NCBI GenBank assembly: GCA_034687125.1
Contig: JAQGBZ010000119.1
Span: 1 to 64,000, forward strand
DNA: 64,000 nucleotides
Origin: Neelides folsomi
Lineage: Eukaryota > Arthropoda > Collembola > Neelipleona > Neelidae
Direction: 5' to 3'
Both the position numbers and the translations under genes were made by a program. This document shows, piece by piece, positions 12,048 to 24,138 of the stretch. How positions within the stretch are numbered: position 1 is the stretch's first letter; the number at the start of each line of letters is the position of its first letter. The notes under the pieces were generated by a model, which was not told the DNA's origin, did no database searches, and was given only the letters and a program-made list of their open reading frames with translations.

Positions 12048-12053
12048 AATAAA
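12048..12053 (+). promoter_or_regulatory. polyadenylation signal of zinc-finger gene copy B
   Basis: An AATAAA hexamer lies 70 bases after the stop codon of zinc-finger copy B, closely matching the spacing found after copy A. Confidence 0.55.
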
Positions 12054-12646
12054 TACTCTACAGAATAAAGAACATAAATTCTTATTTGTATTATTTTGTT
12101 TAGTGATTATGATTTCTATTAAATGTGTATTTTTACATTTTTTATATTAATGGATTTTGATTTTTTGATAATCATCGTTTCTTAAAGTTCAAAGATTGAA
12201 TTTTTAACATCGAAAGCTTAAAGTTAATAAAATTGCTCTTATGGACTTTAACGTAAGAAATAATGTTAAATAATGCACGTTGATAATCCACAATCTTCTG
12301 TTGGAGTTATGAAAAGTTAATGAAGGAAAGATAATAAGAATAAAGTGCACAAAGTAGAAAGTTCCCAACTTTATAAACTTCATTAAAACACTTAAAACTC
12401 CATCAATTCCCAAACTCAACTTTGTTTTTATTTCTCAATACTTTCCATTTGCCTTCTCAAAATAATGTAAAATTTTATTTTATCTAATTTATCTATATTA
12501 TTGAACTGTTTAACTTGAGAATTTAACTACATTACATATAACATTCTCTTAAAATATACATAATTTTATGTTTGATAAATTATTAATAAAATAAATTTTT
12601 ATTCATTTCATATTCACCATAATTTTTATCTTTTTATTTTTTGAAG
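12054..12646. other. AT-rich spacer
   Basis: No gene or repeat is supported. This is the convergent spacer between the plus-strand zinc-finger gene and the minus-strand cysteine-rich gene family. Confidence 0.4.
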
Positions 12647-13177
12647 TTAAATGGCAAGAACATTGTTAAAAATGGCATTAGTGAAGAATCCTACAATGGC
12701 GAATAATCCGATCCAACTGAGGTGAGGTCGAAGGGCTTTTGCAGGTTCCATCTGAGGGGCCAAGCAACTGTCGACTTTTATTGCTCTGCTGGCCATTGTG
12801 TAATATTTCAATGTTCCAACAATTGCCCAATCTGAGTCAGTCGCTTTGTCTTTGACATATCGACAAGTGCAGCCTTTTTCCTTTGAGCAATACAAACCCT
12901 TCTTTTCCATCTGAATCGGAAATCTTCGTATTGTCGCACGCATAAGGAACGTAGAAATTCTTCACATTAGGTTTTGGTTCATATTGAACTTGTGATCCTT
13001 CTTGTCTTGATAGCGAAGTCAATGAGAGGTACAAAGCACAGTCAATGGGCAACGGTGAACACCAGGCACCAACCTCACTGAATGTAACGGTCAGTTTGGC
13101 ACAGTGACCCCTGACATGGTTGATGGTCATTTCAACGTCTTCGTCGTAAATGCAGATTTCTTGGGAACTTGGGAATA
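12647..13177 (-). pseudogene. secreted cysteine-rich protein, truncated and frameshifted copy
   Basis: On the minus strand from about 13177 the translation SSQEICIYDEDVEMTINHVRG aligns residue by residue with the intact paralog at 14210-14938 (SSLEECVYDDDVEMSINHVRG). It continues through WCSPLP and FYVPYACD, then changes frame near 12900-12920 and resumes as LYCSKEKGCTCRYV through CLAPQMEPAKALRP to the hydrophobic end (WIGLFAIVGFFTNA). The 5' part (signal peptide and the WNSDDC region) is missing: at about 13178 the homology stops and runs directly into the 3' flank of another copy. With no start region and one frameshift this looks like a dead duplicate. Confidence 0.75.
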
Positions 13178-13390
13178 AGGATTTTAATTTAAACGGTTTA
13201 AGTAATTTCCTCCATTACATCTTATAAATATTTTTTGCATACTTTGATTTCAACAATTTCTTTCCACAAAGACAAAGATCCCGAATCCCACAAAGACAAA
13301 GAATCCGATCCTAAATGAAATTTTGGGTTGGGGTCGAAGGGCATTTGCAGGTTCCATTTTGGATGCCAAACAAGCGTCCGATTTCGTTTA
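13178..13390 (-). pseudogene. 3' scrap of the same cysteine-rich gene family
   Basis: The minus strand around 13275-13390 translates to a close match of the C-terminal end of the intact gene (CLASKMEPANALRP, then IGFFVFVGF). The flanking 13180-13260 sequence matches the 3' flank of the intact copy near 14085-14150 (both contain TTACATCTTATAAATATTTT). Only the last exon part survives, and its upstream part is absent. It marks a third copy in a local tandem family. Confidence 0.7.
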
Positions 13391-13831
13391 ATTATTATTA
13401 CGTATTTTATTTATATTTATAAACTTTTCCTCGGAAATATTTAAGAATTAAGTAATGTCTTTCATATTTATAAATAAAGTTGCAGCAAATCTGACCTTTC
13501 TTATTATTAATGGTTTAATCCTCTTGTGGAGGGGTACATAGGTAAATTGAAAAAATGCTTATAAATACTTATACATAGTTATAAATAATTTTATTTGGGT
13601 TATGCTTACTTTATGGCTACTCATTTTAAGATTGATGTTCAAATTGTGAACATTAAGTGTGTGAAATCATTTAACATAAACATTGTAGATTGAGTACTAA
13701 CATAAAGTTTTATTTGATTATACAACACAATATCTGTATGTGTTCAATCAATCATGTTTAGTAATTGCTGAAAAGCCGAGTAAATTCTGTTAAAAATATA
13801 TAAAATAATATTTATATTTAAGACAATTTTA

Positions 13832-13936
13832 ATGTTGAATTTAAATTGTTTATTTTGTAAAAAGCATACCATACACAAGGGAAATTTGAACCGGCATATG
13901 AGAATTCACACCGAACAAAAACATTCCAAAATGTAA
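13832..13936 (+). CDS. 34-residue ORF holding one C2H2 zinc finger
   Basis: ATG 13832 to TAA 13934-13936 encodes 34 residues that are almost entirely one canonical C2H2 finger: CLFC, a twelve-residue loop (KKHTIHKGNLNR), then HMRIH and the linker-like TEQKH. The spacing C-x2-C-x12-H-x3-H is perfect. It could be a micro-gene, a terminal exon of a spliced gene or a relic of a larger zinc-finger gene. The CLFC start of the finger is shared with the zinc-finger relics at 40.25-41.30 kb, so all may stem from one family. Nothing around it on the plus strand clearly extends it. Confidence 0.5.
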   Translation: MLNLNCLFCKKHTIHKGNLNRHMRIHTEQKHSKM

Positions 13937-14209
13937 AATTAAAAAAATAAATGAAGCTTTATTAATTTCAAAAGTTCGTTTTATTAAAATTCATCATTTC
14001 TTACAGAATTCATAATAATTTAGTAATAATCACACATGGTTTAATGGTTTTAACAGCCTCGTTAGTCTGTTCATACGATAAATTTTAAATTTAAGCGGTT
14101 TAATTAATTTTGCATCATTACATCTTATAAATATTTTTGCATACTTTGTCTTCGCTATTTTTAATCAATTAATCAACTTAATTATTCACATAAATTGCTA
14201 ACTTCACAT

Positions 14210-14938
14210 TTAAACATTCTTTGATCCATTAACGAAGAATCCCACAAGGACGAAGAATCCGATCCAAATTGCAATTTTTGGTTGAGGTCGAAGGGCATTT
14301 GCTGGTTCCATTTTGGGTGCCAAACAAGCGTCCATTTTGTAAGCCTTCGCCGTCATCCGATAATATTTACTTGACATCGTATCATTCACCTCTTCATATG
14401 TTTGATATTTGGTCACTCTTTGGCACGTGCATCCTGCACTCTTAGAACAGTACAAAGGTCCAACTATGACACTTCCTTGAGTTATTGAAACGTGGTCGCA
14501 GGAATATGGAACGTAAAAATATTTAATATTTGGATCACTTTCGCTCTTAATTTGCGTTCCATCATAATGTGACATTGACGTTTCGATGAGATACTGCACG
14601 CGGTCGTTGGGCATCGGTGTGCACCAAATACCAACATCCCGCATCGTGATGGTCGGTCTGAGGCAATGTCCTCTCACATGATTGATGCTCATCTCCACAT
14701 CGTCGTCGTAGACGCATTCTTCGAGAGAACTCGGGCAATCGTCGCTGTTCCAACATTTCACAGTATTTCCGTTGACGTCGGTGTTCGGCTCCGGCTCCTC
14801 TGCGGCCGACATTATTTGGTTTTGGACATAAGAACTCTGGTGATGGTATTCAAATGAAGAAACGGTGGATGCTTTGTAATATCCCTTGGTCAATGTGGTT
14901 GAGGTGAGAAGGAAAATCCAAATCAACATCTTCATCAT
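14210..14938 (-). CDS. secreted or membrane-anchored cysteine-rich protein (intact copy)
   Basis: A single-exon ORF of 242 residues starting at ATG 14938. Residues 1-19 (MMKMLIWIFLLTSTTLTKG) form a signal peptide. The mature part has about ten cysteines in a fixed pattern (KCWNSDDC, EEC, GHC, IWC, YSC, YCSKSAGCTC, DAC), which suggests disulfide bonds. The last about 21 residues are hydrophobic (IAIWIGFFVLVGFFV), so the protein ends in a membrane segment or a GPI-type signal. I do not recognise a named domain. Two decayed relatives lie just downstream at 12647-13390, which shows a local tandem family. The MEPA-ALRP motif just before the hydrophobic end is conserved in all three copies and probably matters. 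Its role is unknown; an extracellular surface protein is the fair reading. Confidence 0.75.
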   Translation of the reverse strand: MMKMLIWIFLLTSTTLTKGYYKASTVSSFEYHHQSSYVQNQIMSAAEEPEPNTDVNGNTVKCWNSDDCPSSLEECVYDDDVEMSINHVRGHCLRPTITMRDVGIWCTPMPNDRVQYLIETSMSHYDGTQIKSESDPNIKYFYVPYSCDHVSITQGSVIVGPLYCSKSAGCTCQRVTKYQTYEEVNDTMSSKYYRMTAKAYKMDACLAPKMEPANALRPQPKIAIWIGFFVLVGFFVNGSKNV

Positions 14939-17900
14939 TGGTTGATTTGACCACGTAGTTTAATTATCTTTAATTTGGTTTAATTATTTTGGGTTTTATT
15001 AACAAAAGCTAATTGGTTATTTGTATAATATTCAAAAATTATTTTTCATCGAATAGTATTTGTTATTTATTTTGAATTATTTAAGAGATTTGTGATTTCT
15101 TAGTTACGAAATAATTTGGAATGAATACAAAATGGCGATAATAATGAAAAAATAATCAAAATTCAACAAGAATTACGTAAGATAAATAATAGAGAGACAT
15201 TTTTGACATTCATATTCATTTATTTAAAAAAAATATATCTAGAAGTATAAGTAAATTCAAAATAGGGTATTAAATAAAAAAAATTAAAAACGGGTAATTT
15301 AAGCAATATACCTATTACCTACAGTATATACATACCAATAAATATTTTGTATAATATAAAACATATTATGTTAAAAGTAGTTCAATATAAAGTACGGTAT
15401 ATGACTATACAATATAATATTAGTATATTGGTGTGTTAAAATTTGGATCTGATTTTGTGAATTCCTTTAACAAATAGTTTGAATATTTTGGGATGAAAGC
15501 CATAGACTTTTGAAGTTACGTGGAGGGGAATTTTTCCTTCTCGATCATCCGAAAAAGAGAAAAGGGGAAGAAAATCTTTGAACTCTTTTTATATATTCAA
15601 AATTACATTTTAGAAATATTTGATTCTCAATGTCAGTTATAAATGTATGATGTACACATAGGTGTGTCAGTTGTTCGATCATTCATTCAAACATTGTTCA
15701 AAAAATCCTCAAAATCTTGTTGGAATCATGAAAAATAAAGATTTTAAACAAATTAAAAAATATACACTTTGCATTTATGTTGTACATACATTTGTATAGT
15801 ACGTTTATGTTATAGTTATAATGATTCAATATGTATGTATGTAGGAATTTAAAGTAGACGTATGCAAATTGCTTAATGTTTCAAAACATTGTATTTATAT
15901 TTTATTTATAATGCAAATGCCATGATTTGGGATCGTGTGATTTCGCCCATTTTCGTGTTCTTTGCATTACTATTTCCTGTGTTTTTTAACCTGATTTTTC
16001 TACCTTGAAAAAAATGAAGAATGTGAGATGAAATAAAGTGAAATGAGTCAAGTTGAACAATTTGAATGAGGGAATTTCACCGTGGAAATATTCCAAGTCC
16101 AAGTGACGACGCGGGCTGGTTCCATCAATCTTCAAATGTTGACTTTTTTCTTCAAGAATGAGGAACAACGTCGTTGTGTGCATTTTTTGACTTCTCATTT
16201 TTTCATGTTTTTGGTCGTGTCGGGAAGGCGGAGTTTTTAAACACCCGTTCCCCATCAATCATCACTTCGTTTCACTTCATTTGACTTCACACTTAAACCC
16301 CCACTTTATAAGGTCTTAATTTTTCATAATAAATAATTCTATACATTTTCATTATAATTTCATAATTAAAGATATTTTTATTAGCCATTATTAAATATAA
16401 AATAACAATAATTAAGGATAAAAAATTAAATGGAGAAATTAAAAAACATAAGGAGAAATGAAAAAAGAGTATTTTATGAGTGAAAAATTGAAGATTGAGA
16501 GATTTGAGGTAAATTTGAGTGAAATTGTTGTTAAATGGAGCCGGAAAGTGGTTGATAAAGAAAGTAGGTTGAAAGAGTTGAGGAATTTGGAATCCTTTTC
16601 CTTTCCAGATCCGCTCTTTCTCAACCACTCCTTTAATGGGGTTCTTAAAAGGTAAAAATGGATGTTTTGGTTTTAATCTTATTGGACCAACTTCAATCTC
16701 CTTCAATCCCCAATGGGTTCAATATTGAATTGAGATGATTTGGATCTCAATGGTTTCCCTTCGACTTGGCCCATTACAATTCCCTCTCACTTCCTTCCGG
16801 ACAAATCTCACCACAAACACAAACACCCATTACCTTAATTTCCCTCAAGAATCAAACAATCACATTTTCCATTTGAAGTTTTTCTCTATAAAATATTTAT
16901 ATGTGAATATTCAAACCCAATCCGCAATTTTTTACAATTTTGCATTTATGAGGTAAAATATATGAAAATAAATATATTGAACTGATATGATTGTTAATGA
17001 AATTGAAGTGATTTCGAATGATGCTTAAAATATTTCCTTTGAATTTGATTAGATTTTATATGTGATTCTACATAACATTATATTATAATACGTTATATTA
17101 TTTATATTACATATATGACTTTATATGATTAGAGGAAAAAAAATTTTCCTTGTGAATTTCAACCGACTTGAAGCGGCACGGCACGAGGCAAGGACGCAAA
17201 GGATGAATTTACGAAAAAGAACCTAAAAGGAATCCAATTAAATGGAAAATGATCCGAAATTGGAAATGGAACTGTTTATGGAAATTCCTTCTTTGAGAGG
17301 TTTAAAGGGAAATAAATGGAAATTCAAACAAGTTGAGACGACGTGATTTATGGGAAAGTTTTTGTCAAGTTGAAGATAAAAGCCGAATATGTTAATTCCC
17401 TTCATTAGCATTTGTAAATTGAGAAGGTGGAAAAGAAGAGATTTGGCGGGTTTAAACAAAACCGAATTATCGGAAATTGGAAAATCCAAAAATCGAAATT
17501 AATAAATATTTGTTAAAGACGATTAAATAATATTTAAAAAATTAAATAATTAACATTGTTTGAAATATAAATAAAGTTACTTTATTTGACCTGACCTTTT
17601 ATCTGACAATGAGTTTTAATAATCTACACACAATGAATGTTTTTCATATTTTTTTAATTATTATTATTAATCTTAACTTAATTAATTTGCAAGGGACTTA
17701 GAAGTTAATTGGTAAACGGATTTTGTAAGTTAATCGAATTCCCAATCAACCATTTCTCTTTAAAAGTGCTGAAAGAAGCAGGAAGTTTCCATAATGAGAA
17801 TTTCGTCTCCTTTTCCTCTTCCTCCGAAGCTTGAAGATGAGATCAATTAAATGGAGGGAGCTAAGCCGCTTAAAAACGCCTCATTCATAATTTAATTCCC

Positions 17901-20900
17901 TGATTCACTTCCTTTTTACTCTACCTTTTGCTTACGCAAATAAAACACAATTTCGAAATAATCAATATCAACCAAAAACAAACTTTCACAAATATTAGAT
18001 ATTAAAACCCATTAACAGAGAATTAAAGAATCAGCAAGAATGTCATAATGTTCGTTTAAATACAAATACCAAATTTAATGTCCAAAAAATTTAAAGTAAA
18101 TCACAAATTGTTATATTCATCTACAATTTCATAAATCAAATACTTTAATATTAAGCTCAAAAATATTTAAAGGAAACATCTTTATTCAACTTATTCTTAA
18201 TGTCACTTAAATGTCATTGGATTTGAAATGTCAAGAAATCCCCTATTGATTTTTACCCCCTTTCCTCATAGAAAGTTCTCCCTTATAAAACCACGCATTT
18301 ATTTCTACAAATATACAATTTCTTACTTCAAGTAACTTCCTTTGCATTAAAATACTTATATAACTAATTAACCTTTTCCACACTTATTACAGATAATCTT
18401 AATAAGTTCTTGAATTTACAATCACTGCACGATAAAGAATGTTTTCCATTGATGGGGTCAGTTTTTATACGGTATTTGATATACAGGTACAGGTATTTGA
18501 TGTATTTATAGTATAGCTTGTGCATGCGGTATAATATTGGTATCAAAAAAATTATCATGAATCATGATCGTATGTTGAATTTCACCATATACCATATTAT
18601 TTTAAAGAGTCAAGTCATAGCATTAATGTATTTAGGTATTTATGTTAGTGTAATAGACCACAAGGATGTGGATTTATTGTTTCCCCTGAAATTGTGTCCT
18701 TTGATTGATTTTACTATTGAAGTTGTTTTTTGATTCTTCGTCGTTTCTCCTCTGATGATCCTCCGAAAGGCCTAATGAATAGATCAAAGGGAAATCCACT
18801 ACGAAGGTAATAACAGGGAAAGAAGCCCTCAGGGCCAAACTACACACATCCGTTTTCCATTCTCTACATCTTAAACCCAATATAACACAGAAAGTCACCT
18901 TATAAAACTCTTGTTCTAATATGTCACTTTTATGTACAAAGTATATAAGAAAGTGAAAAGTGACATTCTGTTTTTATATTAGTAATAAAAAGTTACAAAA
19001 TTGATATACCTATAAAGTATTATTATTGGAAGTAGGTAATATTTCTTTTGTGTATTTATTTATGTATTTATATTAGAAATTGGAAGTGGGTGAGCATTGA
19101 TTATATAGTTTATAAAGGAATGTATTGGAGTATGGCATTGGTTTACAAAATTTTATTAGCTAAAGTCATGGGAGGAAATTAAAAGTAAATTAATTAATTA
19201 ATGGACCTTTTCAACTTCCTGGGGTTTTATGAGTTGGGAACAATAAGCTGGATATTATGAGCCAAGCCGATGCATCACAGGAGTCTCATGTGTGGGATTT
19301 AAGGGTTTTAATAATAAAAGTGGGTTAGGAGCGTATTTATCAACTCTCGTATAACACAAGAGAGAAAAGTTGAGGGAAATTTCCCTGTGAGTGTTAATTA
19401 ATTAAATATGACTCTCTTATAAAATCCAAAATTTCCTTTCAACTTTGGCATTATCTGGGTTTTGCCATTAAAGTACACAAATGATAATAAGTAAAGTTAA
19501 TACAGATACATATTTATAAAACAAGATCAACAATAACTGTATTAAAAATATTAATAAAATATTCAGCATTGTTAAAAAATTCATCATAAAAAATTAAATC
19601 AATCAACAAAATTACATTTAAAATATGAGGAAAATATGTAAATTGTGAAATTTTGATAAGATTTTAGATTTAATTATGGTTTATATTTTGGATATATATT
19701 TAATATAAAAAAGATATGAGACCGTTTGTCCTTCACATCCTTCCGTTCTAATTAGGTTGGAATGGTTGAGATTTAAATTTTTCATATCCCGGCCCAGGAA
19801 TCAAAAATGATGAATAGAGTGTGAAGAAAATAAAGGGAACAATGGGGGAAAGTTTGCTCCAAACACACAAAGCACCTTTCCACTCCTTTACAATTTTGAG
19901 TGGGGGAAATGGAAAAGATAAATAATTCCGACACACTTTCTAAACTTGCGACACTCACTAAAAAATACTTTCAAAATAAATATTTTTACAAATATTTCTT
20001 AAAACTTTGATTTACGAAAATCTTATAAATTTTCTTAAAATGAATATTTAACCTAAAATTTATATATTATACATACCAGATAATTTAAATAGATCTAATT
20101 TATAATTTCGTTAACTGAAGTCAAAATTGCATAATTGTTTAGTGATATAAATTATTTAAAATATTATATTTACATGTATTCCTTACATGTTACTTACAAA
20201 TAGTAGTGGGCGTTTAATTATTAGAGACACTCCGCTTATCGGCTAGTCTTAATTCGCTAAATTCAAGGTTAATAAAACAATAGATAAAAATAATCCAAAT
20301 TGATCTTTGTTTCTATTTCTAATATTTCTGATATAATGAATCCTTTTAAATAAATAAAACGACCATTTTATATCTAAAGCACACAATTATGATTATGATG
20401 AAAATCAATGTATGAAAGAATGTTAAAGGCTTTCATACCACAAGTACATAAACATAATGTTAACGAGATTCTTCTCGATTTTCCCCCTTTGATGTCTTCT
20501 TGGACACAACTATACAAAATTATATAAAAAATAAAAGAATTGTAAATTAATTTCATTTTAATAATAAACACTTTTAGTGCATTTTACTTTATTAAATCCA
20601 ATCTTGATAAGAAGGAAAAAATAACAAAAAAATTGTGCTCTAGGAGCACGTAAAGTTTGTGAATAATTTTTAGTACCCACGACGTGATTTTGGCTGGGGA
20701 TGGGAAGACAATATGGTAAATAAGGTGTAAGGATGTGAGTAATAAAATCCAGGTTGATGGATGGTTTGCCCTTCTCCACCCCATTCAACCCAAAATCATT
20801 CATCATACCTATAATGTGATCTCAAGGGCGTGAGGAGAATTCCCATTTTCTTTCTCTATTCAAAACTCATTCCTTCCGCTTATAGCCAAATTTCAACCCA

Positions 20901-23900
20901 ATTCCCATCAAATTCGACAGTCAACCAAAAATCCCGCAGTGCTCTAAAGGGAAATTAACAAGAAATTTCTCAACATTAAACCATACAAAGATCTTTTTTA
21001 TCTCCATCTTGCATAAGATTAATATTTGATGCAAACGATTTTCATGATGAATTTTTGAAGTTCTTTGGGAATTAAAGGTAATTTATAAAACTCTATTAAA
21101 TTCTAACTTCCATTAGCTTATTAAAAAGGAAATTATATTGAAACAGAGTTTATTATGAAATAGTATTATTATACAAAATATTAATATTTTGGGTCAATTT
21201 TTGCATCACTTTCGCATTAAGTTTTTCATCAATTTTAGATCTATTTTCTGATCAAATTCCTTGCTACAAATCTTGTTAATTAAATGTATTGGATTGAATT
21301 CCTCTATTTGGATATTTATCATCTACAATAAAAAAGAGGGTGGAAATGTCTTTATTTAATTCTTGGACATTTGTTTGAGTTGATTGAGGGAGCGGAGCGT
21401 GAAATGACAATAAAAGTGAGTGGATTTGAAGGAGCGGACAAGAAACGGATTTTGACTGATCGATAAAATCCACCTTTCAATTCCCCACTTCTTTTATTCT
21501 TCCCCGCCTTTTGTCAAATTCCTTTCGACGCCAAGCTGCATTAAATTCCAATAATCCTGTTTTCCTCATTTTCCTCTCATGTTTACCTGAGTTATTTTTC
21601 TAAAAGTTTAATTTTTATTATCCATTTAAACCTAAAGTTATTAAAATGATCAAGCTTAAAAAATTTTAAAATAGAGCTACAAATGTAATTTAGAAAATGC
21701 AAATAATGCCGACATTATCACGTAAACAAATCTTTAAATTAAATTAAAATATTATTAAAATTGATTTTATTTATTTTTATTAAATGGAGTTTTAATCTTA
21801 ATAAGGTTTTAAAATTATGATTTTATGACTTTTATGAAAATATCCATTAAACGATTCCCTTGCGTGATTCCGATGTTGTAATAAAAACCCTTATCTTAAA
21901 TTGACTCGAACGTCTCATTTAAAAGTTTTCTCAATGTTGTTGCTCAACCCCTACTGAAAGAACATTAACAATTGATGTCACTAATATTTACCCCATTACC
22001 TTCCATAAACAATTTCCTCATTGAATATGAATGGAAAATTGAAGAAATAAACAGTTGGGGCTTTTCATTGTGTATGATAAATCCACTTTGTGTATTTTAA
22101 TATCAAATGATATCATTTCTTAAAAACTATGAATTTATTATTTTTCTTACTTGTATTTTTGTTTACTTTTTGCGATTAAGGAAAAAAACGTTTGATATTC
22201 ATTTAAATGCTCCGTTTAGCAGAAGAGCCAAAAGACTTAAAATTGATGCAAAAAATTCCTTTCATGTTCAAAAGTTTTTGGAGAATTTTTTTCAGGTCAA
22301 AATTCATATTTGACTTTACAAGCAGGATAATTTAAAATTTAAAATTATTAAAATTAAAATTATTTGACCTTATGTACTTTTTATCATTTTATCTTGAAAG
22401 CGAAAGACTGGATAAATAAAAATATTATGAAATAAATGAAAGCTATTTCAAATTCAAAACTAAATTAGAAGTAAAGCGAAAAAATATTTTAATTTACAAA
22501 ATGGCCTAAGAAAATTGTTCATAAAATACAAGGATGTATTAAACGTGATGTAATTATGTGATGTAATATATGTATAATGTAGTATTAGTATGCAAATGTA
22601 TGGTACATAAACGATAGCTTAAATGCATAGTTTGGAAATAAAGTGATCTTTGAAAGGAATTTTGAATTTGTGGTTGTGTGAATGAAGCGGAAATGTAACA
22701 AGTGTTTAATTCTCAAGAGGTTCCTCCTCCATGTCAATCAAACGCCGATTCTCCTTTCACTTTCAAACTTCTTTAATCATTCACAACTCTTACAGAACAA
22801 CAATTTTATTTATTTCCTCCATGATTTAATTTCCGAATAAAATTTATTAAAAAAATCATCAAATGCGTAAATAGAATTTAATCTACAGCTATTTCATCTT
22901 AAAGGTCTATATATCTGTCCAATGTTAAAATCCCTATTTCAACTCTTGTATGGTTAGTGTTTAAATAATAAAATAATGTTAAATAATAGAATGAAATAAA
23001 AAGGCCTTGTTGTTATATTTAAAGGACGAGAAGAAGGATGAGGGATTTATTGTCATTGGGTCTTCTTGGGAAGGGGAGAAAAGAAATAATGAGACAGTTG
23101 GCTAATCGATGAGGCTAAAGGGGGAATCTTCCATCTAACTCCCATGCAATAACCAACAAGACCCAAAACGCAACAGCCACCAGAACTCACATTGAGAGAA
23201 ATTCATTAACTATTTCCCCCATCTAACCCCTATCAATGTCAGGTCCCTCCCTTTAGGATTAAAACTTCATAATTTTTATATTCTTCCCCTTTCAATTATT
23301 GAAATTGAGGAATATCAACAAAATCAACATAAAGTTAAAAACAATTAACTTTTATTTAATAAAAGCTACTAATACAAAAGCTGCTATTTCTGTATTAATA
23401 AGTATTAATAATAAGTTAATAAGTATCAATAATATAAGTTAATAAGCTATAATTAGAGAAAACTGTAATTAGCGTTTTCTCATTAATCATCTTATTCAGA
23501 ATCAACCATTAATTAACGTCAGAAGGTAAATTTTAATTGAAATTGAAATATGAAGGTGGAAATTTTACGAAAAGATATGGAGGAATTTAAAGGTCTGTGT
23601 TTTCAATCTTTTCAATATTCATTTATTTTACCCGAAAAGATGGGAATTTGTGAAGGAAAGTTGAAGTGAGAATTCTCTGCGTATTTTGACTTATATTGAG
23701 TAGGGCGGAGGGGAAAATGTGTGTAGAATTCTCTTGTGCACACATCAAGACCCTTTTGGTCTCTGGTTTGGTTCTTAAGGGGATCACCCGGGAGTTTTAC
23801 TCGCCAGTTCTCCTCCGACCCCGAAACGAACTGCGTCTCTTCAAACAACAACAGAAATTCATCTTGCCCCTTACGCCTTTTATCAACAAACAATTAATAC

Positions 23901-24138
23901 AAAACTTTGAAGAACGTGTAAAAGAATCTGTATATATTTTAGATCTTTAAACAATATTAAAATAGTTTTTGATTTGTGTAAACGACTTTTGAACAATTTA
24001 TCCCATGTGGATAAAAGTTAGCATTAATTTATCTGAACATTTTTCTAGATTTTAACGAGTTGTTATAATTTATAGTTTTAAAAGTGTTTAAGTCGGTCAG
24101 TCAGTCAAGTATTAATTAATAACAATGGTTTCTTGAAA
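14939..24138. other. 9.2 kb without a supported gene
   Basis: Short ORFs occur but none shows a domain, a signal peptide with cysteines, a paralog in the window or a sensible splice partner. Many overlap ORFs on the other strand with equal length. The sequence alternates between AT-rich stretches and GA/CT-biased blocks (for example 16010-16300, 19740-19930, 23600-23880). TATGTA-rich simple sequence recurs (15300-15440, 15770-15860, 22540-22620). The last part, 23600-24138, must include the promoter and 5' leader of the beat-like gene. Confidence 0.5.

Noticed and set aside
16293-16706. A 137-residue minus-strand ORF
   Set aside because: An ORF of similar kind lies on the other strand over the same bases, the composition is low-complexity Phe/Ile/Leu, and no domain or splice partner is seen.
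23612-23950. Overlapping ORFs on both strands (93 and 84 residues)
   Set aside because: The two ORFs mirror one another in a GC-richer patch upstream of the beat-like gene. Neither has a domain; it is more likely promoter or leader sequence.
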